A stretch of 64,000 nucleotides of DNA, taken from contig NZ_CP055153.1 in assembly GCF_014075995.1 (NCBI RefSeq), positions 5,332,001 to 5,396,000 of the forward strand, given 5' to 3'. Source of the stretch: Adhaeribacter radiodurans (GTDB lineage: Bacteria > Bacteroidota > Bacteroidia > Cytophagales > Hymenobacteraceae). Positions 26,642 through 37,052 of this stretch are shown here, one piece after another. The notes under the pieces were generated by a model. That model was given only the letters and a program-made list of their open reading frames with translations, ran no database searches and was not told the DNA's origin. A program made the position numbers and the translations under genes. Position 1 is the stretch's first letter. Each line of letters begins with the position of its first letter.

Positions 26642-26674
26642 AAATAAGAACCGCAGGTTCTCTGCGGTTCTTAT
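26642..26674. terminator. bidirectional terminator
   Basis: AATAAGAACCGCAG / CTGCGGTTCTTATT, 14-bp perfect arms with a 5-nt loop, between the convergent MFS and UXS genes. Confidence 0.8.
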
Positions 26675-26726
26675 TCTATTAAATTTGAATAAAGAAAAAC
26701 TTATATTTTTTAATAATGGCTCCTTA

Positions 26727-27665
26727 CTATACGTGTTCTTTAAAATACTCTAACGTAAGTTTCAGGCCTTCAGCGCGGGATACTTTAGGCTCCCAACCAA
26801 GAATCTCTTTTGCTTTTGTTATATCCGGGCGACGCTTTTGCGGGTCATCTTTTGGTAAAGGTTGGTAACCCAGGTTAAGCGGCACCCCAGTAATATTACA
26901 AATCTCTTCAGCAAACTCTTTAATGGTAATTTCATCGGGGTTACCAATGTTTACCGGTAAAGGATAATCACTAAGTAATAACCGGTAAATACCTTCTATT
27001 AAATCATCTACGTAACAGAAAGAGCGCGTTTGTGAGCCATCTCCGAAAATAGATAATTCTTCGCCCCGTAAAGCCTGGGTAATAAAGGCTGGTAACACCC
27101 GACCATCATCGAGGCGCATACGCGGACCATACGTATTAAATATCCGGACAATGCGGGTTTCTAAGCCGTGGTGCATGTGGTAAGCCATTGTCATAGCCTC
27201 CTGAAAACGCTTGGCCTCGTCGTAACATCCACGAGGACCCACTGGGTTTACATTGCCCCAATATTCTTCTACCTGGGGGTGAATTTCCGGATCGCCGTAT
27301 ACTTCTGAAGTAGAAGCAATTAACATGCGGGCGCCTTTGTTTTTAGCTAAACCCAACAGATTATGCGTTCCCAAAGACCCTACTTTGAGGGTCTGAATGG
27401 GGATACGCAAATAATCGATGGGGCTAGCCGGTGAGGCAAAATGCAGGATGTAATCCAAATGCCCGGGCACAAACACGTACTTGGAAACATCGTGGTGATA
27501 AAACTCGAACTGCTCGAGCTTAAATAAATGCTCGATGTTACTTAAATCACCGGTGATAAGGTTATCCATGGCAATAACATGGTAACCTTCCCGGATAAAG
27601 CGGTCGCAGAGATGCGACCCTAAAAAGCCGGCACCGCCGGTGATCAGTACACGTTTTCTTGTCAT
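26727..27665 (-). CDS. uxs: UDP-glucuronate decarboxylase (UDP-xylose synthase)
   Basis: 312 residues, an extended short-chain dehydrogenase. The NAD motif is [10 protein letters not shown] (9-18), the catalytic pair lies in [10 protein letters not shown] and YDEAK (Y148, K152), and [11 protein letters not shown] and [11 protein letters not shown] are hallmarks of the UXS group. It converts UDP-glucuronate to UDP-xylose with release of CO2, in the cytoplasm. The UDP-glucose dehydrogenase gene that makes its substrate ends 7 bp upstream, so the two form an operon feeding a xylose-containing or related glycan. Confidence 0.93.
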   Translation of the reverse strand: MTRKRVLITGGAGFLGSHLCDRFIREGYHVIAMDNLITGDLSNIEHLFKLEQFEFYHHDVSKYVFVPGHLDYILHFASPASPIDYLRIPIQTLKVGSLGTHNLLGLAKNKGARMLIASTSEVYGDPEIHPQVEEYWGNVNPVGPRGCYDEAKRFQEAMTMAYHMHHGLETRIVRIFNTYGPRMRLDDGRVLPAFITQALRGEELSIFGDGSQTRSFCYVDDLIEGIYRLLLSDYPLPVNIGNPDEITIKEFAEEICNITGVPLNLGYQPLPKDDPQKRRPDITKAKEILGWEPKVSRAEGLKLTLEYFKEHV

Positions 27666-27672
27666 TGAAGGA

Positions 27673-29016
27673 TTATACGGTTGCTACATCGTGAAGATTC
27701 GTCTTCACGCCGATGCAATAATACGCAAATCCTGCTTCTTGGATTTCTTTGGCTTCATAAATATTTCGGCCATCGAAAATAACTTTGTCATTCATTAACT
27801 TACCTAATACTTTCAGATTCGGAGTACGGAACTCTGGCCATTCGGTAATAATTAATAATGCATCGGCATCAATCAAGGTATCGTGCTGATCATTCGCAAA
27901 CACAATGGTATCGCCTAAGCTGTGTTTCGCTTCCGCCATAGCCACCGGATCGTAAGCCCGCACGTTGGCACCGGCCGCTAATAATTTTTCAATGATTACC
28001 AAAGATGGCGCTTCGCGCATGTCATCAGTTTTGGGTTTAAAGGAAAGGCCCCACAAAGCAAAAGTTTTACCGGCAATGTCGCCGCCAAAATGCTCCATTA
28101 CTTTGTTGAATAAAACCGATTTCTGATTTTCGTTTACTGATTCAACAGCTTTCAAAATCTGCATGCTATAACCATTTTCGGAAGCGGTTTTAATTAAAGC
28201 TTTTACGTCTTTCGGGAAGCAAGAACCGCCGTAACCAATACCTGGGTAGATAAACTTATTACCAATCCGCGGATCGCTACCAATACCTTTCCGAACCATG
28301 TTTACATCGGCACCCATAATCTCGCACAGGTTAGCAATATCGTTCATGAAAGAAATTTTAGTAGCCAACATAGAATTAGCGGCATACTTAGTCATTTCAG
28401 CTGAAGGAACATCCATGAAAATAATCGGGTGACCATTCAATAAGAAAGGCTTGTACAGACGGCGCATTACTTCTTCGGCACGGGCAGACTCTACACCAAC
28501 TACAATACGATCTGGTTTCAGGAAGTCGTCAATAGCAGCACCTTCTTTTAAGAACTCTGGGTTAGAAGCCACATCAAATTCTTCGTACGAATTGCGTAAA
28601 GCTAATTCTTCGGTAATAGCTGCTTTTACTTTAATAGCAGTACCTACTGGCACGGTACTCTTGGTTACTACTACAATGTAGTTATTCATGTATTTACCAA
28701 TGCTACGGGCAACAGCTAATACATATTTTAAATCGGCGCTGCCATCTTCGCCGGGAGGGGTACCCACCGCAATAAAGGCAACGTCCGCGTCCTGAATACT
28801 AGATTCAATGTCGTTAGAAAAGTGCAGACGGCCTTGAGCAGTGTTGCGCAACACCATTTCTTCCAGCCCTGGCTCATAGATCGGTAAGATACCTTTCTTG
28901 AGATTTTCAATTTTTTTAACGTCAATGTCGATACAGGTAACTTCCATGCCCACTTCGGCCAGACAGGTTCCAGTAACCAGGCCAACATAGCCTGTTCCTA
29001 CAACTGCAATTTTCAT
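27673..29016 (-). CDS. ugd: UDP-glucose 6-dehydrogenase
   Basis: 447 residues with the NAD-binding motif GTGYVGL (7-13), the conserved TKSTVPVGT, the active-site cysteine in [10 protein letters not shown] (C266) and the C-terminal UDP-binding domain ([17 protein letters not shown]). It oxidises UDP-glucose twice to UDP-glucuronate, using two NAD+. First gene of the ugd-uxs pair; the 470-bp gap upstream separates it from asnB. Confidence 0.95.
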   Translation of the reverse strand: MKIAVVGTGYVGLVTGTCLAEVGMEVTCIDIDVKKIENLKKGILPIYEPGLEEMVLRNTAQGRLHFSNDIESSIQDADVAFIAVGTPPGEDGSADLKYVLAVARSIGKYMNNYIVVVTKSTVPVGTAIKVKAAITEELALRNSYEEFDVASNPEFLKEGAAIDDFLKPDRIVVGVESARAEEVMRRLYKPFLLNGHPIIFMDVPSAEMTKYAANSMLATKISFMNDIANLCEIMGADVNMVRKGIGSDPRIGNKFIYPGIGYGGSCFPKDVKALIKTASENGYSMQILKAVESVNENQKSVLFNKVMEHFGGDIAGKTFALWGLSFKPKTDDMREAPSLVIIEKLLAAGANVRAYDPVAMAEAKHSLGDTIVFANDQHDTLIDADALLIITEWPEFRTPNLKVLGKLMNDKVIFDGRNIYEAKEIQEAGFAYYCIGVKTNLHDVATV

Positions 29017-29489
29017 ATTAATTTAAGTTATGTGTTAGAAATTTTTGGTTATACAAGTTTTTACGATATAAAATTACTAATTATTTTTTGAAAGAAAGAA
29101 AAAAGATGAAAAACGGTATTCTTTATAGCTAATTTAACATTTGGATAATACAATAATGATAAATTTTAATAAGGCAAACACTATATTCAACTTAAATGAT
29201 TCATTTCTAAATAGTAACGTCTTTATTGGATATTACTAAAAAGGAATTTTTATATATTTGCCAGTCTTTACAATTATTGTTCCGTTTTAGTTAAAAAGCT
29301 TTATAACTGCCAAAAATTTTCAATTATTTAGTAAAATAATCTTAATACGTATAAACTATTAGGTGTTATTAGCCCAATCTCTAAGTATAAAAATTCTTTT
29401 TAGCACCATTTAGCAACTCAAACAGGTGCCGCGTGAAGAAAAATTAAAGTAGCAATAAGTAATTCTTTCTTTTTTAAGAAGAGTTTAAT
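29017..29489. other. AT-rich intergenic region upstream of ugd
   Basis: No ORF. Expected to hold the ugd promoter on the minus strand; no clear TAnnTTTG found in that direction. No strong asnB terminator is seen. Confidence 0.35.
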
Positions 29490-31394
29490 CTATGCCATCC
29501 ATTTTTTCCACCAATGCTGAAACACAATCAACGCCCAAATGCGGGCATGAACATCTTCGGGATTGGAGGAGAATAATTTTGCCTTGAGCTTGCGGATTTC
29601 ATTTACGCTAAAAATATCCTGAGCATGAATCAAATCATCGGAAAGTAGTTCGTCGGTAATTAAGGGCCGAAGTTCATTGCGGAACCATTTGAGCAGAGGA
29701 ACTTCAAAACCTTGCTTGGGTCTTTTGTACAGTTCGGCAGGTAATAGCGGGCGAAAAGCATCCTGCACAATTTTTTTCTTTATCCCGCCATCAATTTTAG
29801 AAGATTGAGGCAAAGAAAAAGCAAAATTAACTACTTTATAATCCAGAAAAGGAGTGCGTACTTCTAAACTATTGGCCATCGACATTAAATCTACTTTTGT
29901 AAGCATATCGTTGGGTAGCACTAATTGCATGTCGGTATACAGTACTTCGTTTAAGTCACCTTCCTGGTGAATATGTTCCAGAATCCGCTTTTTCCTTTTT
30001 TTGTAGATATTTTTGGACAACGCCCGGCGAATGCGCTTACTTAATAAGTGATTGGCTTCATCTTCGTCGGCGAGGGTAGCCCAATTGTAGTAACGGTCTT
30101 TAGCGGATACCAACATACCTTCAGCAAATCGTTGGTACTGCCGCACCCGGTTACCCATAGATGAATTGCGCGATTTAGGCAGCACATCCCAAAGTGGTCC
30201 TAAAAAAGTAACCGCTTCGGCCAGAAAGCCTCCTTGCCGCACTTTAAAATCGCCCATGTGCTTATTATAACCGGCAAATAATTCATCGGCTCCATCACCG
30301 GATAAGGCTACGGTTACTTTTTCGCGGGTACGTTTGCTCAAAATATAGACTGCCAAGGCGGAAGAATCGGCGAAAGGTTCGTCGGTGTAATTTAATACAT
30401 CGAACAAATGATCGTACAAATCCTGGTTAGTGAGTGAGAAAACGGTATGGTTGGTTTTATATTTATCTGCTACCAAATTTGCATATCGGGTTTCATCAAA
30501 AAATGGCTCGTCCTGGTAACCAATAGAAAAGGTGTTTAAATGTTGGGTATGCCGCGAAGCCAGCGCCACAATTACGGAAGAATCAATACCGCCACTTAAA
30601 AAAGCGCCTAAAGGTACATCGGCAACCAGGCGGCGCTGAACGGCTTCATCTAATAAAGTAACGAGCTTCTTTTGCTGATCCTCGTACGATAAATCATTTT
30701 TCTTAATCTTTTTACGATCGTAAGGAATACGGTACCAAGCTTTTTTAAGAACCCGATTTTTTTTAATATATAAGTAGTGACCCGGTTCTAACTTTTTAAC
30801 CCCTTTAAAGATAGAGGCTGGTCCCGGAATATAATTAAACTGTAAATACTGGTACAACGAAACAAAATCAATTTTACGCTGAATGCTAAAAGCCAGCATA
30901 GCTTTCATTTCCGAAGCAAATAATAGCTGATCTTCGTCTTTGTAAATGAGTAAAGGCTTTACGCCCATCCGGTCGCGGGCAATAAACAAAGAGTCTTCTT
31001 CTTTATCGTAAATGGCAAAAGCAAAAAAGCCATTTAGTTTTTTCAAAAGATCTTTTCCTTCGGTGATATACAGCTTTAATAAAACTTCGGTATCAGTTCC
31101 GGAGTAGAAGGTGTAGCCATTCTGAATTAATTTTCTTTTTAGCTCTAAAAAATTAAAAATCTCTCCATTAAATACGATGGTATAACGTCCTGACTCATCT
31201 ACCATGGGCTGCGCTCCATCGGAACTTACATCCAGAACAGATAACCTCCGATGCCCTAACCCTACTTTGTCGTATACATAATGACCTTGAGAATCTGGTC
31301 CCCGGCTTTCAATAGCATCGGTTGAGTCTTTTAACTTTGTAATTGATTCGCGCCCTTTGTCGCTAAAAGCATATACTCCTGATATTCCGCACAT
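29490..31394 (-). CDS. asnB: asparagine synthase (glutamine-hydrolysing)
   Basis: 634 residues. MCGISGVYAF exposes the N-terminal Cys2 nucleophile of the glutaminase domain (1-210), with RGPDSQGHY, RLSVLDVSSDGAQPM and FNGEIFNF. The synthetase domain has the ATP PP-loop LSGGIDSS (about 266-273) and LSGDGADELFAGY. It makes asparagine or, as members of this subgroup next to polysaccharide genes do, may amidate a glycan or other acid. The neighbours ugd and uxs support a role linked to surface polysaccharide, but plain asparagine synthesis is as likely. Confidence 0.92.
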   Translation of the reverse strand: MCGISGVYAFSDKGRESITKLKDSTDAIESRGPDSQGHYVYDKVGLGHRRLSVLDVSSDGAQPMVDESGRYTIVFNGEIFNFLELKRKLIQNGYTFYSGTDTEVLLKLYITEGKDLLKKLNGFFAFAIYDKEEDSLFIARDRMGVKPLLIYKDEDQLLFASEMKAMLAFSIQRKIDFVSLYQYLQFNYIPGPASIFKGVKKLEPGHYLYIKKNRVLKKAWYRIPYDRKKIKKNDLSYEDQQKKLVTLLDEAVQRRLVADVPLGAFLSGGIDSSVIVALASRHTQHLNTFSIGYQDEPFFDETRYANLVADKYKTNHTVFSLTNQDLYDHLFDVLNYTDEPFADSSALAVYILSKRTREKVTVALSGDGADELFAGYNKHMGDFKVRQGGFLAEAVTFLGPLWDVLPKSRNSSMGNRVRQYQRFAEGMLVSAKDRYYNWATLADEDEANHLLSKRIRRALSKNIYKKRKKRILEHIHQEGDLNEVLYTDMQLVLPNDMLTKVDLMSMANSLEVRTPFLDYKVVNFAFSLPQSSKIDGGIKKKIVQDAFRPLLPAELYKRPKQGFEVPLLKWFRNELRPLITDELLSDDLIHAQDIFSVNEIRKLKAKLFSSNPEDVHARIWALIVFQHWWKKWMA

Positions 31395-31950
31395 GAGGCA
31401 AAATTACTAGATATCCCGAAACAATTTAATACAACTTATACCTTATTCACTTACTTGTCAGCATTCTACTTCGAATACTTCCTTAAAAACCATATTTAAC
31501 TGATTACTTTTTATTTTGTGAATACACTTTTATAAACCATTAACAGATAAATCTACCTTTCGCAACTTATTAAATATTAAAAATAAACAATATTACATAA
31601 ATCATAAAACGACTCTTGCTTCTACAGGGTTCCGAAATTGCTGTTTTATAGTTTGGTTTATTCTGGTTATTAGCCTTTTAATAAAGTAAAACTGAATTAT
31701 AAATTCCACTAACTTAAGCTAAATGAAGCTTTCTGTTAAGTGATAAATGCCATTAATTTAAGATGCTAGGATTGAATATAACCACCACTTAGAAAAGCAA
31801 TTAGATGAATATTTAATTATAGCAGCTTATTTTATTCACACATTAATCCACATTCGTCCTTATTTATCGTGGATAAATTTTAAAGAATGAATCGTTTCTT
31901 TGCACTACCGGAATTTTTATTTTTACCTATATCGCCAAACGTGCCGGACT
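31395..31950. other. AT-rich intergenic region between divergent genes
   Basis: 550 bp, very AT-rich, no ORF, no hairpin. An in-frame TTG at 31900 would extend the next gene but does not look like its start. Confidence 0.4.
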
Positions 31951-32580
31951 ATGTTGCAGAGAGAATTTACCAGAACCTACGTTATTATCTTATTAGGAAC
32001 TTTACTGGCAATGGCTTCATGCCGTTCTGCTAAACCTACTTTTAGCTTTGGTCAACGGCCATCAGGCACGGCTTTAGACACCAGCCAGCGGATGTTGGAA
32101 AAAGCTTTTTTAAAAAAATCGCGCAAACTCGATCGGGTAGCGCGCCGTATGGAGCGCCGAAATGCCCGCTATGCCAAAACGCACCTCGACCGGAAAGTGG
32201 CTAAAGTAATTCAGGTAGCCCGCTCCTACCGTGGTACGCCTTACCGGTTTGGAGGCACCACCCGCATCGGCATGGATTGTTCTGGTTTATTGTGTACTTC
32301 CTTTAAAACCATTAACGTAACATTACCTCGTAACTCTACCGATCAGAGTAAATTTGGCCGCACGGTACGAACCAACGACATCCGGGAAGGCGATTTGGTT
32401 TTCTTCGGCGCCAACAAGTTTAGTAATAAGATTACGCACGTGGGCATGGTTACCGATGTAAAAGGCAAAGACCAGGTAACGTTTATTCATGCTTCTTCTA
32501 CTTTAGGCGTAATCGAAGATAATTTGTACTCCCGCTACTACCAGAAAATCTTTATTAAGGCTGTTCGGCCAAAAATTTAA
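31951..32580 (+). CDS. NlpC/P60 family cell-wall lipoprotein (peptidoglycan endopeptidase)
   Basis: Read from ATG 31951 this is 209 residues with a lipoprotein signal ending LLAMASC (C24), a basic linker (about 45-80) and an NlpC/P60 domain (about 85-205). The catalytic set is C110 in GMDCSGL, H163 in THVGMV and H180 in IHAS. These enzymes cut the gamma-D-Glu to diamino acid bond in peptidoglycan stem peptides. A TTG at 31900 would add 17 residues ahead of the signal peptide and is unlikely. Terminator at 32651-32690. Confidence 0.9.
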   Translation: MLQREFTRTYVIILLGTLLAMASCRSAKPTFSFGQRPSGTALDTSQRMLEKAFLKKSRKLDRVARRMERRNARYAKTHLDRKVAKVIQVARSYRGTPYRFGGTTRIGMDCSGLLCTSFKTINVTLPRNSTDQSKFGRTVRTNDIREGDLVFFGANKFSNKITHVGMVTDVKGKDQVTFIHASSTLGVIEDNLYSRYYQKIFIKAVRPKI

Positions 32581-32650
32581 AATTTTATCTGTCTCATTTA
32601 TCAACATTAATAATAAAGTAAACAGAAACTTTATAATATAACGCAGCTTT

Positions 32651-32690
32651 AAAGCCTTTATCCTTCCATTTGCAGAAAGATAAAGGCTTT
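32651..32690 (+). terminator. terminator of the NlpC/P60 gene
   Basis: AAAGCCTTTATC / GATAAAGGCTTT, 12-bp arms, 16-nt loop, then TTGATTTTT. Confidence 0.75.
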
Positions 32691-33075
32691 TGATTTTTAT
32701 TGCTACTCCCTCCTAACACGCACTTGCAACCTCCTTCAGTAAGGACTAAAATATTTTATCCGGCAGACCTTTTTTCTTTGTTCTAAGCCCTACTCTTAAC
32801 TTCCTATAAGTCAATCAATTTTAATTTTTCAAACAAACCTTTACATTTATTAATATTTTTTTAACATAAAAGCCAAAAACTTAAATTAAATTTGTATTAA
32901 GAAATTTTAAAAACTTAACCTAACTGCATGATTTAAATACTTTCAACCAGTATCAATACCTAATAACTAACTCATAAGTAATTAGTTAAAATAACCTAGT
33001 TGCTTAATTCTCGTTTCAATTTTAGTCCTAATTCCTTTTCCATTCGCGTAAACAAACAATAATTTACAATTCTTT
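32691..33075. other. leader region of the Oar-like receptor gene
   Basis: AT-rich with a candidate -7 element at 32887. No ORF of its own. Confidence 0.4.
32887..32894 (+). promoter_or_regulatory. candidate -7 element (TAAATTTG)
   Basis: Matches the Bacteroidota TAnnTTTG consensus and would give a 5' leader of about 175 nt for the receptor gene. No clear -33 TTG; in AT-rich DNA such matches also arise by chance. Confidence 0.3.
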
Positions 33076-36000
33076 ATGAAGAAGTACTTACTTACTATCC
33101 TCTTCTTGTTACTAGGTGCAGCCAGCCTGTACGCCCAGGTAACAACCAGTAGTATTACCGGTTCTGTAAGAGATGCTACCGGCGAAGCCTTAATTGGGGC
33201 TACGGTAAAAGCTACCCACCAGCCCTCCGGTACGGTGTACGGTACCGTTACCAATGTCGACGGACGTTTTAACATTCAAAATATGCGGGTAGGTGGCCCT
33301 TACGCCGTAGAAGTGAGCTATATTGGCTTTCAAACACAAACCTATAATAACATTTCCCTTGCCTTAGGGGTGCCTTACTCTTTAGATGCCCGCATTGGGC
33401 AGGCCAGCACCGCGTTGCAGGAAGTAGAAATTACCGCCGACCGCACCGACGTGTTTAACGCCAATAAAACCGGGGCCGCCACCAACATTGGTACGCAACA
33501 AATTGCTACTTTACCCACGGTAACCAGAAGTTTAGAAGATTTCACCCGTTTAACTCCCCAAGCCAATGGAGTAGGTTTTGCCGGCCGTGATAACCGTTAT
33601 AACAACTTACAAATAGATGGCGCTAACTTTAATAACGCTTTTGGTTTAAGCGCTCAGGATTTATTACCCGGTGGCGCTACCCGGCCTATTTCGCTGGATG
33701 CGGTAGAAGAAATTCAGGTAAACATTGCGCCTTACGATGTACGGCAATCGGGTTTTACCGGTGCAGGTATTAATGCCATTACCCGGAGTGGTACCAATAG
33801 CTTTACCGGTTCGGCTTACACTTTTTTACGGAATCAAGATTTAAGGGGTACAAAAGTGGGCGATGCCGAAGTGGTAAACCCCGATAACAGAACCTTCACC
33901 TACGGTGCCCGTTTAGGCGGACCAATCATCAAAAATAAATTGTTCTTTTTTGCTAATTACGAACACGAAAAAGAAACTTTTCCGGGTATTACCTGGGTAG
34001 CTAGCCGGCCGGGTGCTACCGGTAACGTAGCCCGTACGACCGTAGAAGATTTAGAACGGGTTCGCCAGCACCTGATATCTACTTACGGCTACGATCCGGG
34101 AGCTTATGAAAATTACGCCAATAAGTTTACCAATCTTAGTGACCGTTTAATCGCCCGCCTGGATTGGAACATTAACGAGACGCACAAAGCTAGTCTCCGG
34201 TATACCTACGCCGAAGGCACCAGCGACCAGGTAGTAAATGACAATTCCGGCCCGAACCCACGTTCTTCTTCTTCCCGGGTTGGTTCTAACTCCCTGGTTT
34301 TTTCTAATTCAAATTTTAGCTTCTTAAATAAGATCAGCTCCCTTACCGGCGAATTAAACAGTACGATTAGTAACAAATTATCTAACCAACTATTAGCTAC
34401 TTACAGCCACAGCCAGGCTACCCGTTCTTTCCCGGGCAACCGGTTTCCGTTTGTCGATATTTGGCAAGGGGGCGACCAGTACATGAGTTTTGGTACTGAA
34501 CTGTTTTCTGGGGATAACGATTTAATAAACGATAATTACAGCTTTATCGATAACGTAACGTATTTAGCCGGCAAGCATACCATCACGGGCGGTATCAGCT
34601 ACGAGCAAATCGAATACGGCAATAAATACCTCCGGATGTCTACGTCTTATTACCGTTACGCTTCCGTGGACGATTTTATTAATAATGCGCAGCCTACTTC
34701 TTACGGCATTACTTACCCGTACGGCGACCCTTACGAAAGCATTACTTTTGGTTTAGCCGGCGCGTATATTCAGGACCGGGTAGCCTTTAACAACCGGTTC
34801 GACCTTACTTATGGAATTCGCGCGGAGCTACCTTTATACCTGAACGATTTAGGTGCGAACTCGGCCGTAGATAATTTACAATTGTTAGATCAGGATGGCA
34901 ATGCTACTACTTACGCCAGCTCCCGGTGGCCGAAGCAAAAGATAATTTTGTCGCCGCGTGTTGGCTTTAACTACAATGTTTTTGAAGACGGTTCTTTAAA
35001 ACTACGCGGTGGAACCGGTATTTTTGCCGGCCGGGTGCCGTTTGTATTTTTAACCAACATGGCCGGTGGTACCGGTTTAACTAAAAACAACTTAGAGCCG
35101 GTTCCGGCCACAGCTTTAAATACCATCCGGTTTAATCCGGATCCTTTGTATTGGGTACAGAATGGCCCGGAAGATGTATTCTTACCTACGCCAAGTTCAG
35201 GTATTCCCAGAAGTATTTCCGTGGTTGACCGCAATTTTAAAATGCCGCAAATCTGGCGTTCCAGCTTTGGCGTAGATTATGTAATTCCGGGTACTCCTTT
35301 AGTAGCCACCGCCGATATTTTGTATTCCAAAGACATCCAGGGCGTTTACATGTATAACGCTAACCGGAAACCGGCTACGCAACAAATGAATTACTCCGGT
35401 GACAATCGGGATTTCTGGGGTGGCAGTGCCAATGCCAGTTACACTGCTTCTACTGGAAGTATTGCTGCTGTATTGTCGAACACTAAAAAAGGCTACTCCT
35501 TTTCTTCGACTGTAGGGGTTACATTGCCTAACCAAAATGGCTTCTTTGGTAACGTTGCTTACACCTATACCCAAGCCAAAGATATTACAGGTAACCCCGG
35601 TTCAGCGGCGGCTTCGGCCTGGTCTAATAACTACTCCATAAACGATCCGAATGAGCAACTGTTAGGTATTTCGCAGTACGCCAGTCCGCACCGCGTAATA
35701 GGTAGCATTTCTTACCGCAAAGAATACCTGAACCATTTAGGTACTACGGTTTCTTTATTCTACGAAGGTTCGCATCAGGGTCAGGGTAATGGCGGCCGTT
35801 TTGCTTACACCACTCGCGGCGACCTGAACCAGGATGGCGTAAGCTTAGACTTATTGTACATCCCGAATAATTCTTCGGAGTTAAACTTTGCCCCGCTTAC
35901 CGTTGGAGATATAACCTTTACCCCGGAGCAGCAAAGAGCCGCTTTTGATGAGTTCGTAAATAACAGTAAATTTTTAAAAAATAGCCGCGGCGGTTACGTA

Positions 36001-36357
36001 GAACGGAATAATGGTTTAATGCCGTGGTTAAACCGTTTTGATTTCCGGTTATTACAAGATGTTTTCACGAACATTGGGGAGCGCCGGAACACCTTGCAGT
36101 TAAGCCTGGATATTCAGAACGTAGGAAACCTGCTAAATTCTGATTGGGGATTAATCCAACAATTAAACGGTGGCTCTAACTTTAACTATCCACTATTAAA
36201 CGTAGCCAGTGTAACCCCTGAGGGAGTTCCCGCTTTCCAGATGATTACCATCCGGAACGAGAACAACCAAACGGTATTACCTACCTCTCCTTTCCGTAAC
36301 TACCTGGCAACTACCAATACCTGGCGCATGCAACTTGGTTTACGGTACAGTTTCTAA
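33076..36357 (+). CDS. TonB-dependent outer-membrane receptor, Oar-like
   Basis: 1093 residues: signal peptide 1-20 (ends SLYAQ), carboxypeptidase regulatory-like beta domain (about 24-115, GSVRDATGEALIGATVKA), plug domain (about 120-250, with FAGRDNRYNNLQIDGANFNN and VEEIQVNIAPYDVRQSGFTG), and a beta-barrel ending in a terminal aromatic LRYSF. The plug sequence is that of Oar-type receptors, which differ from SusC in lacking a SusD partner, and none is encoded nearby. It should import a substrate or export material using TonB energy. A strong terminator follows directly. Confidence 0.9.
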   Translation: MKKYLLTILFLLLGAASLYAQVTTSSITGSVRDATGEALIGATVKATHQPSGTVYGTVTNVDGRFNIQNMRVGGPYAVEVSYIGFQTQTYNNISLALGVPYSLDARIGQASTALQEVEITADRTDVFNANKTGAATNIGTQQIATLPTVTRSLEDFTRLTPQANGVGFAGRDNRYNNLQIDGANFNNAFGLSAQDLLPGGATRPISLDAVEEIQVNIAPYDVRQSGFTGAGINAITRSGTNSFTGSAYTFLRNQDLRGTKVGDAEVVNPDNRTFTYGARLGGPIIKNKLFFFANYEHEKETFPGITWVASRPGATGNVARTTVEDLERVRQHLISTYGYDPGAYENYANKFTNLSDRLIARLDWNINETHKASLRYTYAEGTSDQVVNDNSGPNPRSSSSRVGSNSLVFSNSNFSFLNKISSLTGELNSTISNKLSNQLLATYSHSQATRSFPGNRFPFVDIWQGGDQYMSFGTELFSGDNDLINDNYSFIDNVTYLAGKHTITGGISYEQIEYGNKYLRMSTSYYRYASVDDFINNAQPTSYGITYPYGDPYESITFGLAGAYIQDRVAFNNRFDLTYGIRAELPLYLNDLGANSAVDNLQLLDQDGNATTYASSRWPKQKIILSPRVGFNYNVFEDGSLKLRGGTGIFAGRVPFVFLTNMAGGTGLTKNNLEPVPATALNTIRFNPDPLYWVQNGPEDVFLPTPSSGIPRSISVVDRNFKMPQIWRSSFGVDYVIPGTPLVATADILYSKDIQGVYMYNANRKPATQQMNYSGDNRDFWGGSANASYTASTGSIAAVLSNTKKGYSFSSTVGVTLPNQNGFFGNVAYTYTQAKDITGNPGSAAASAWSNNYSINDPNEQLLGISQYASPHRVIGSISYRKEYLNHLGTTVSLFYEGSHQGQGNGGRFAYTTRGDLNQDGVSLDLLYIPNNSSELNFAPLTVGDITFTPEQQRAAFDEFVNNSKFLKNSRGGYVERNNGLMPWLNRFDFRLLQDVFTNIGERRNTLQLSLDIQNVGNLLNSDWGLIQQLNGGSNFNYPLLNVASVTPEGVPAFQMITIRNENNQTVLPTSPFRNYLATTNTWRMQLGLRYSF

Positions 36358-36372
36358 GGAATAATTTAAAAT

Positions 36373-36404
36373 AAAAAAGCCCACCAGAAATGGTGGGCTT
36401 TTTT
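36373..36404 (+). terminator. terminator of the Oar-like receptor gene
   Basis: AAAAAAGCCCACC / TGGTGGGCTTTTTT with a short AGAAA-type loop, 15 bp after the stop codon. Confidence 0.85.
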
Positions 36405-36476
36405 ATTTTAAATTATTTTTTACTTCACCTGTTCTATTTTTAAAACTTTCTTTTACTTTTGTAGCACCAAACGCAA

Positions 36477-36550
<74 letters not shown>

Positions 36551-36556
36551 CAGATT

Positions 36557-36595
36557 AAAAAGCACTTATAGATAAATTTCTGTAAGTGCTTTTTT
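36557..36595 (+). terminator. terminator of tRNA-Ala
   Basis: AAAAGCACTTA / TAAGTGCTTTT arms with a 14-nt loop and a T6 tail, directly after the tRNA. Confidence 0.85.
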
Positions 36596-37052
36596 GTTCC
36601 TAAAAAATTCACTTACAACTACCCTTTATTTCAAGAAAATGGTTTTACTAGGTATTTGTATAGTGCTCCCCAATTAATTATAAGGCATTATCTCAACTAA
36701 GTAGTTCTTGGGCATTCTCATAGTTCAGGGTATGTCGTAACTACCTTAGGTTTTATTACATTTAATTTCTGATGAGTAAGAGTCAGCCGGCAAGTAGCTG
36801 CATTTTTGGTTTACAGGTGGCAGTTGAAGCATACCTATTAAATTAAAAAGCCTTGCACTACTATAAAATACGCCAACTTTAAAAGTAACTTAGCAACCCA
36901 AATAGTAAGGCTGCAATTGGTTTCTATAAACCACTCCATTATCCTAAATACATTTAACTGGAAAAATATTACTAATTGTACTTCATACTGTTATTTTCTC
37001 TCCTTAACTTCATTCGTTAATTATTTTCATTCATCCCTACCTCAAATCAAAC
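36596..37052. other. intergenic region
   Basis: No convincing ORF, RNA or hairpin. Upstream of the oxidoreductase gene. Confidence 0.4.
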
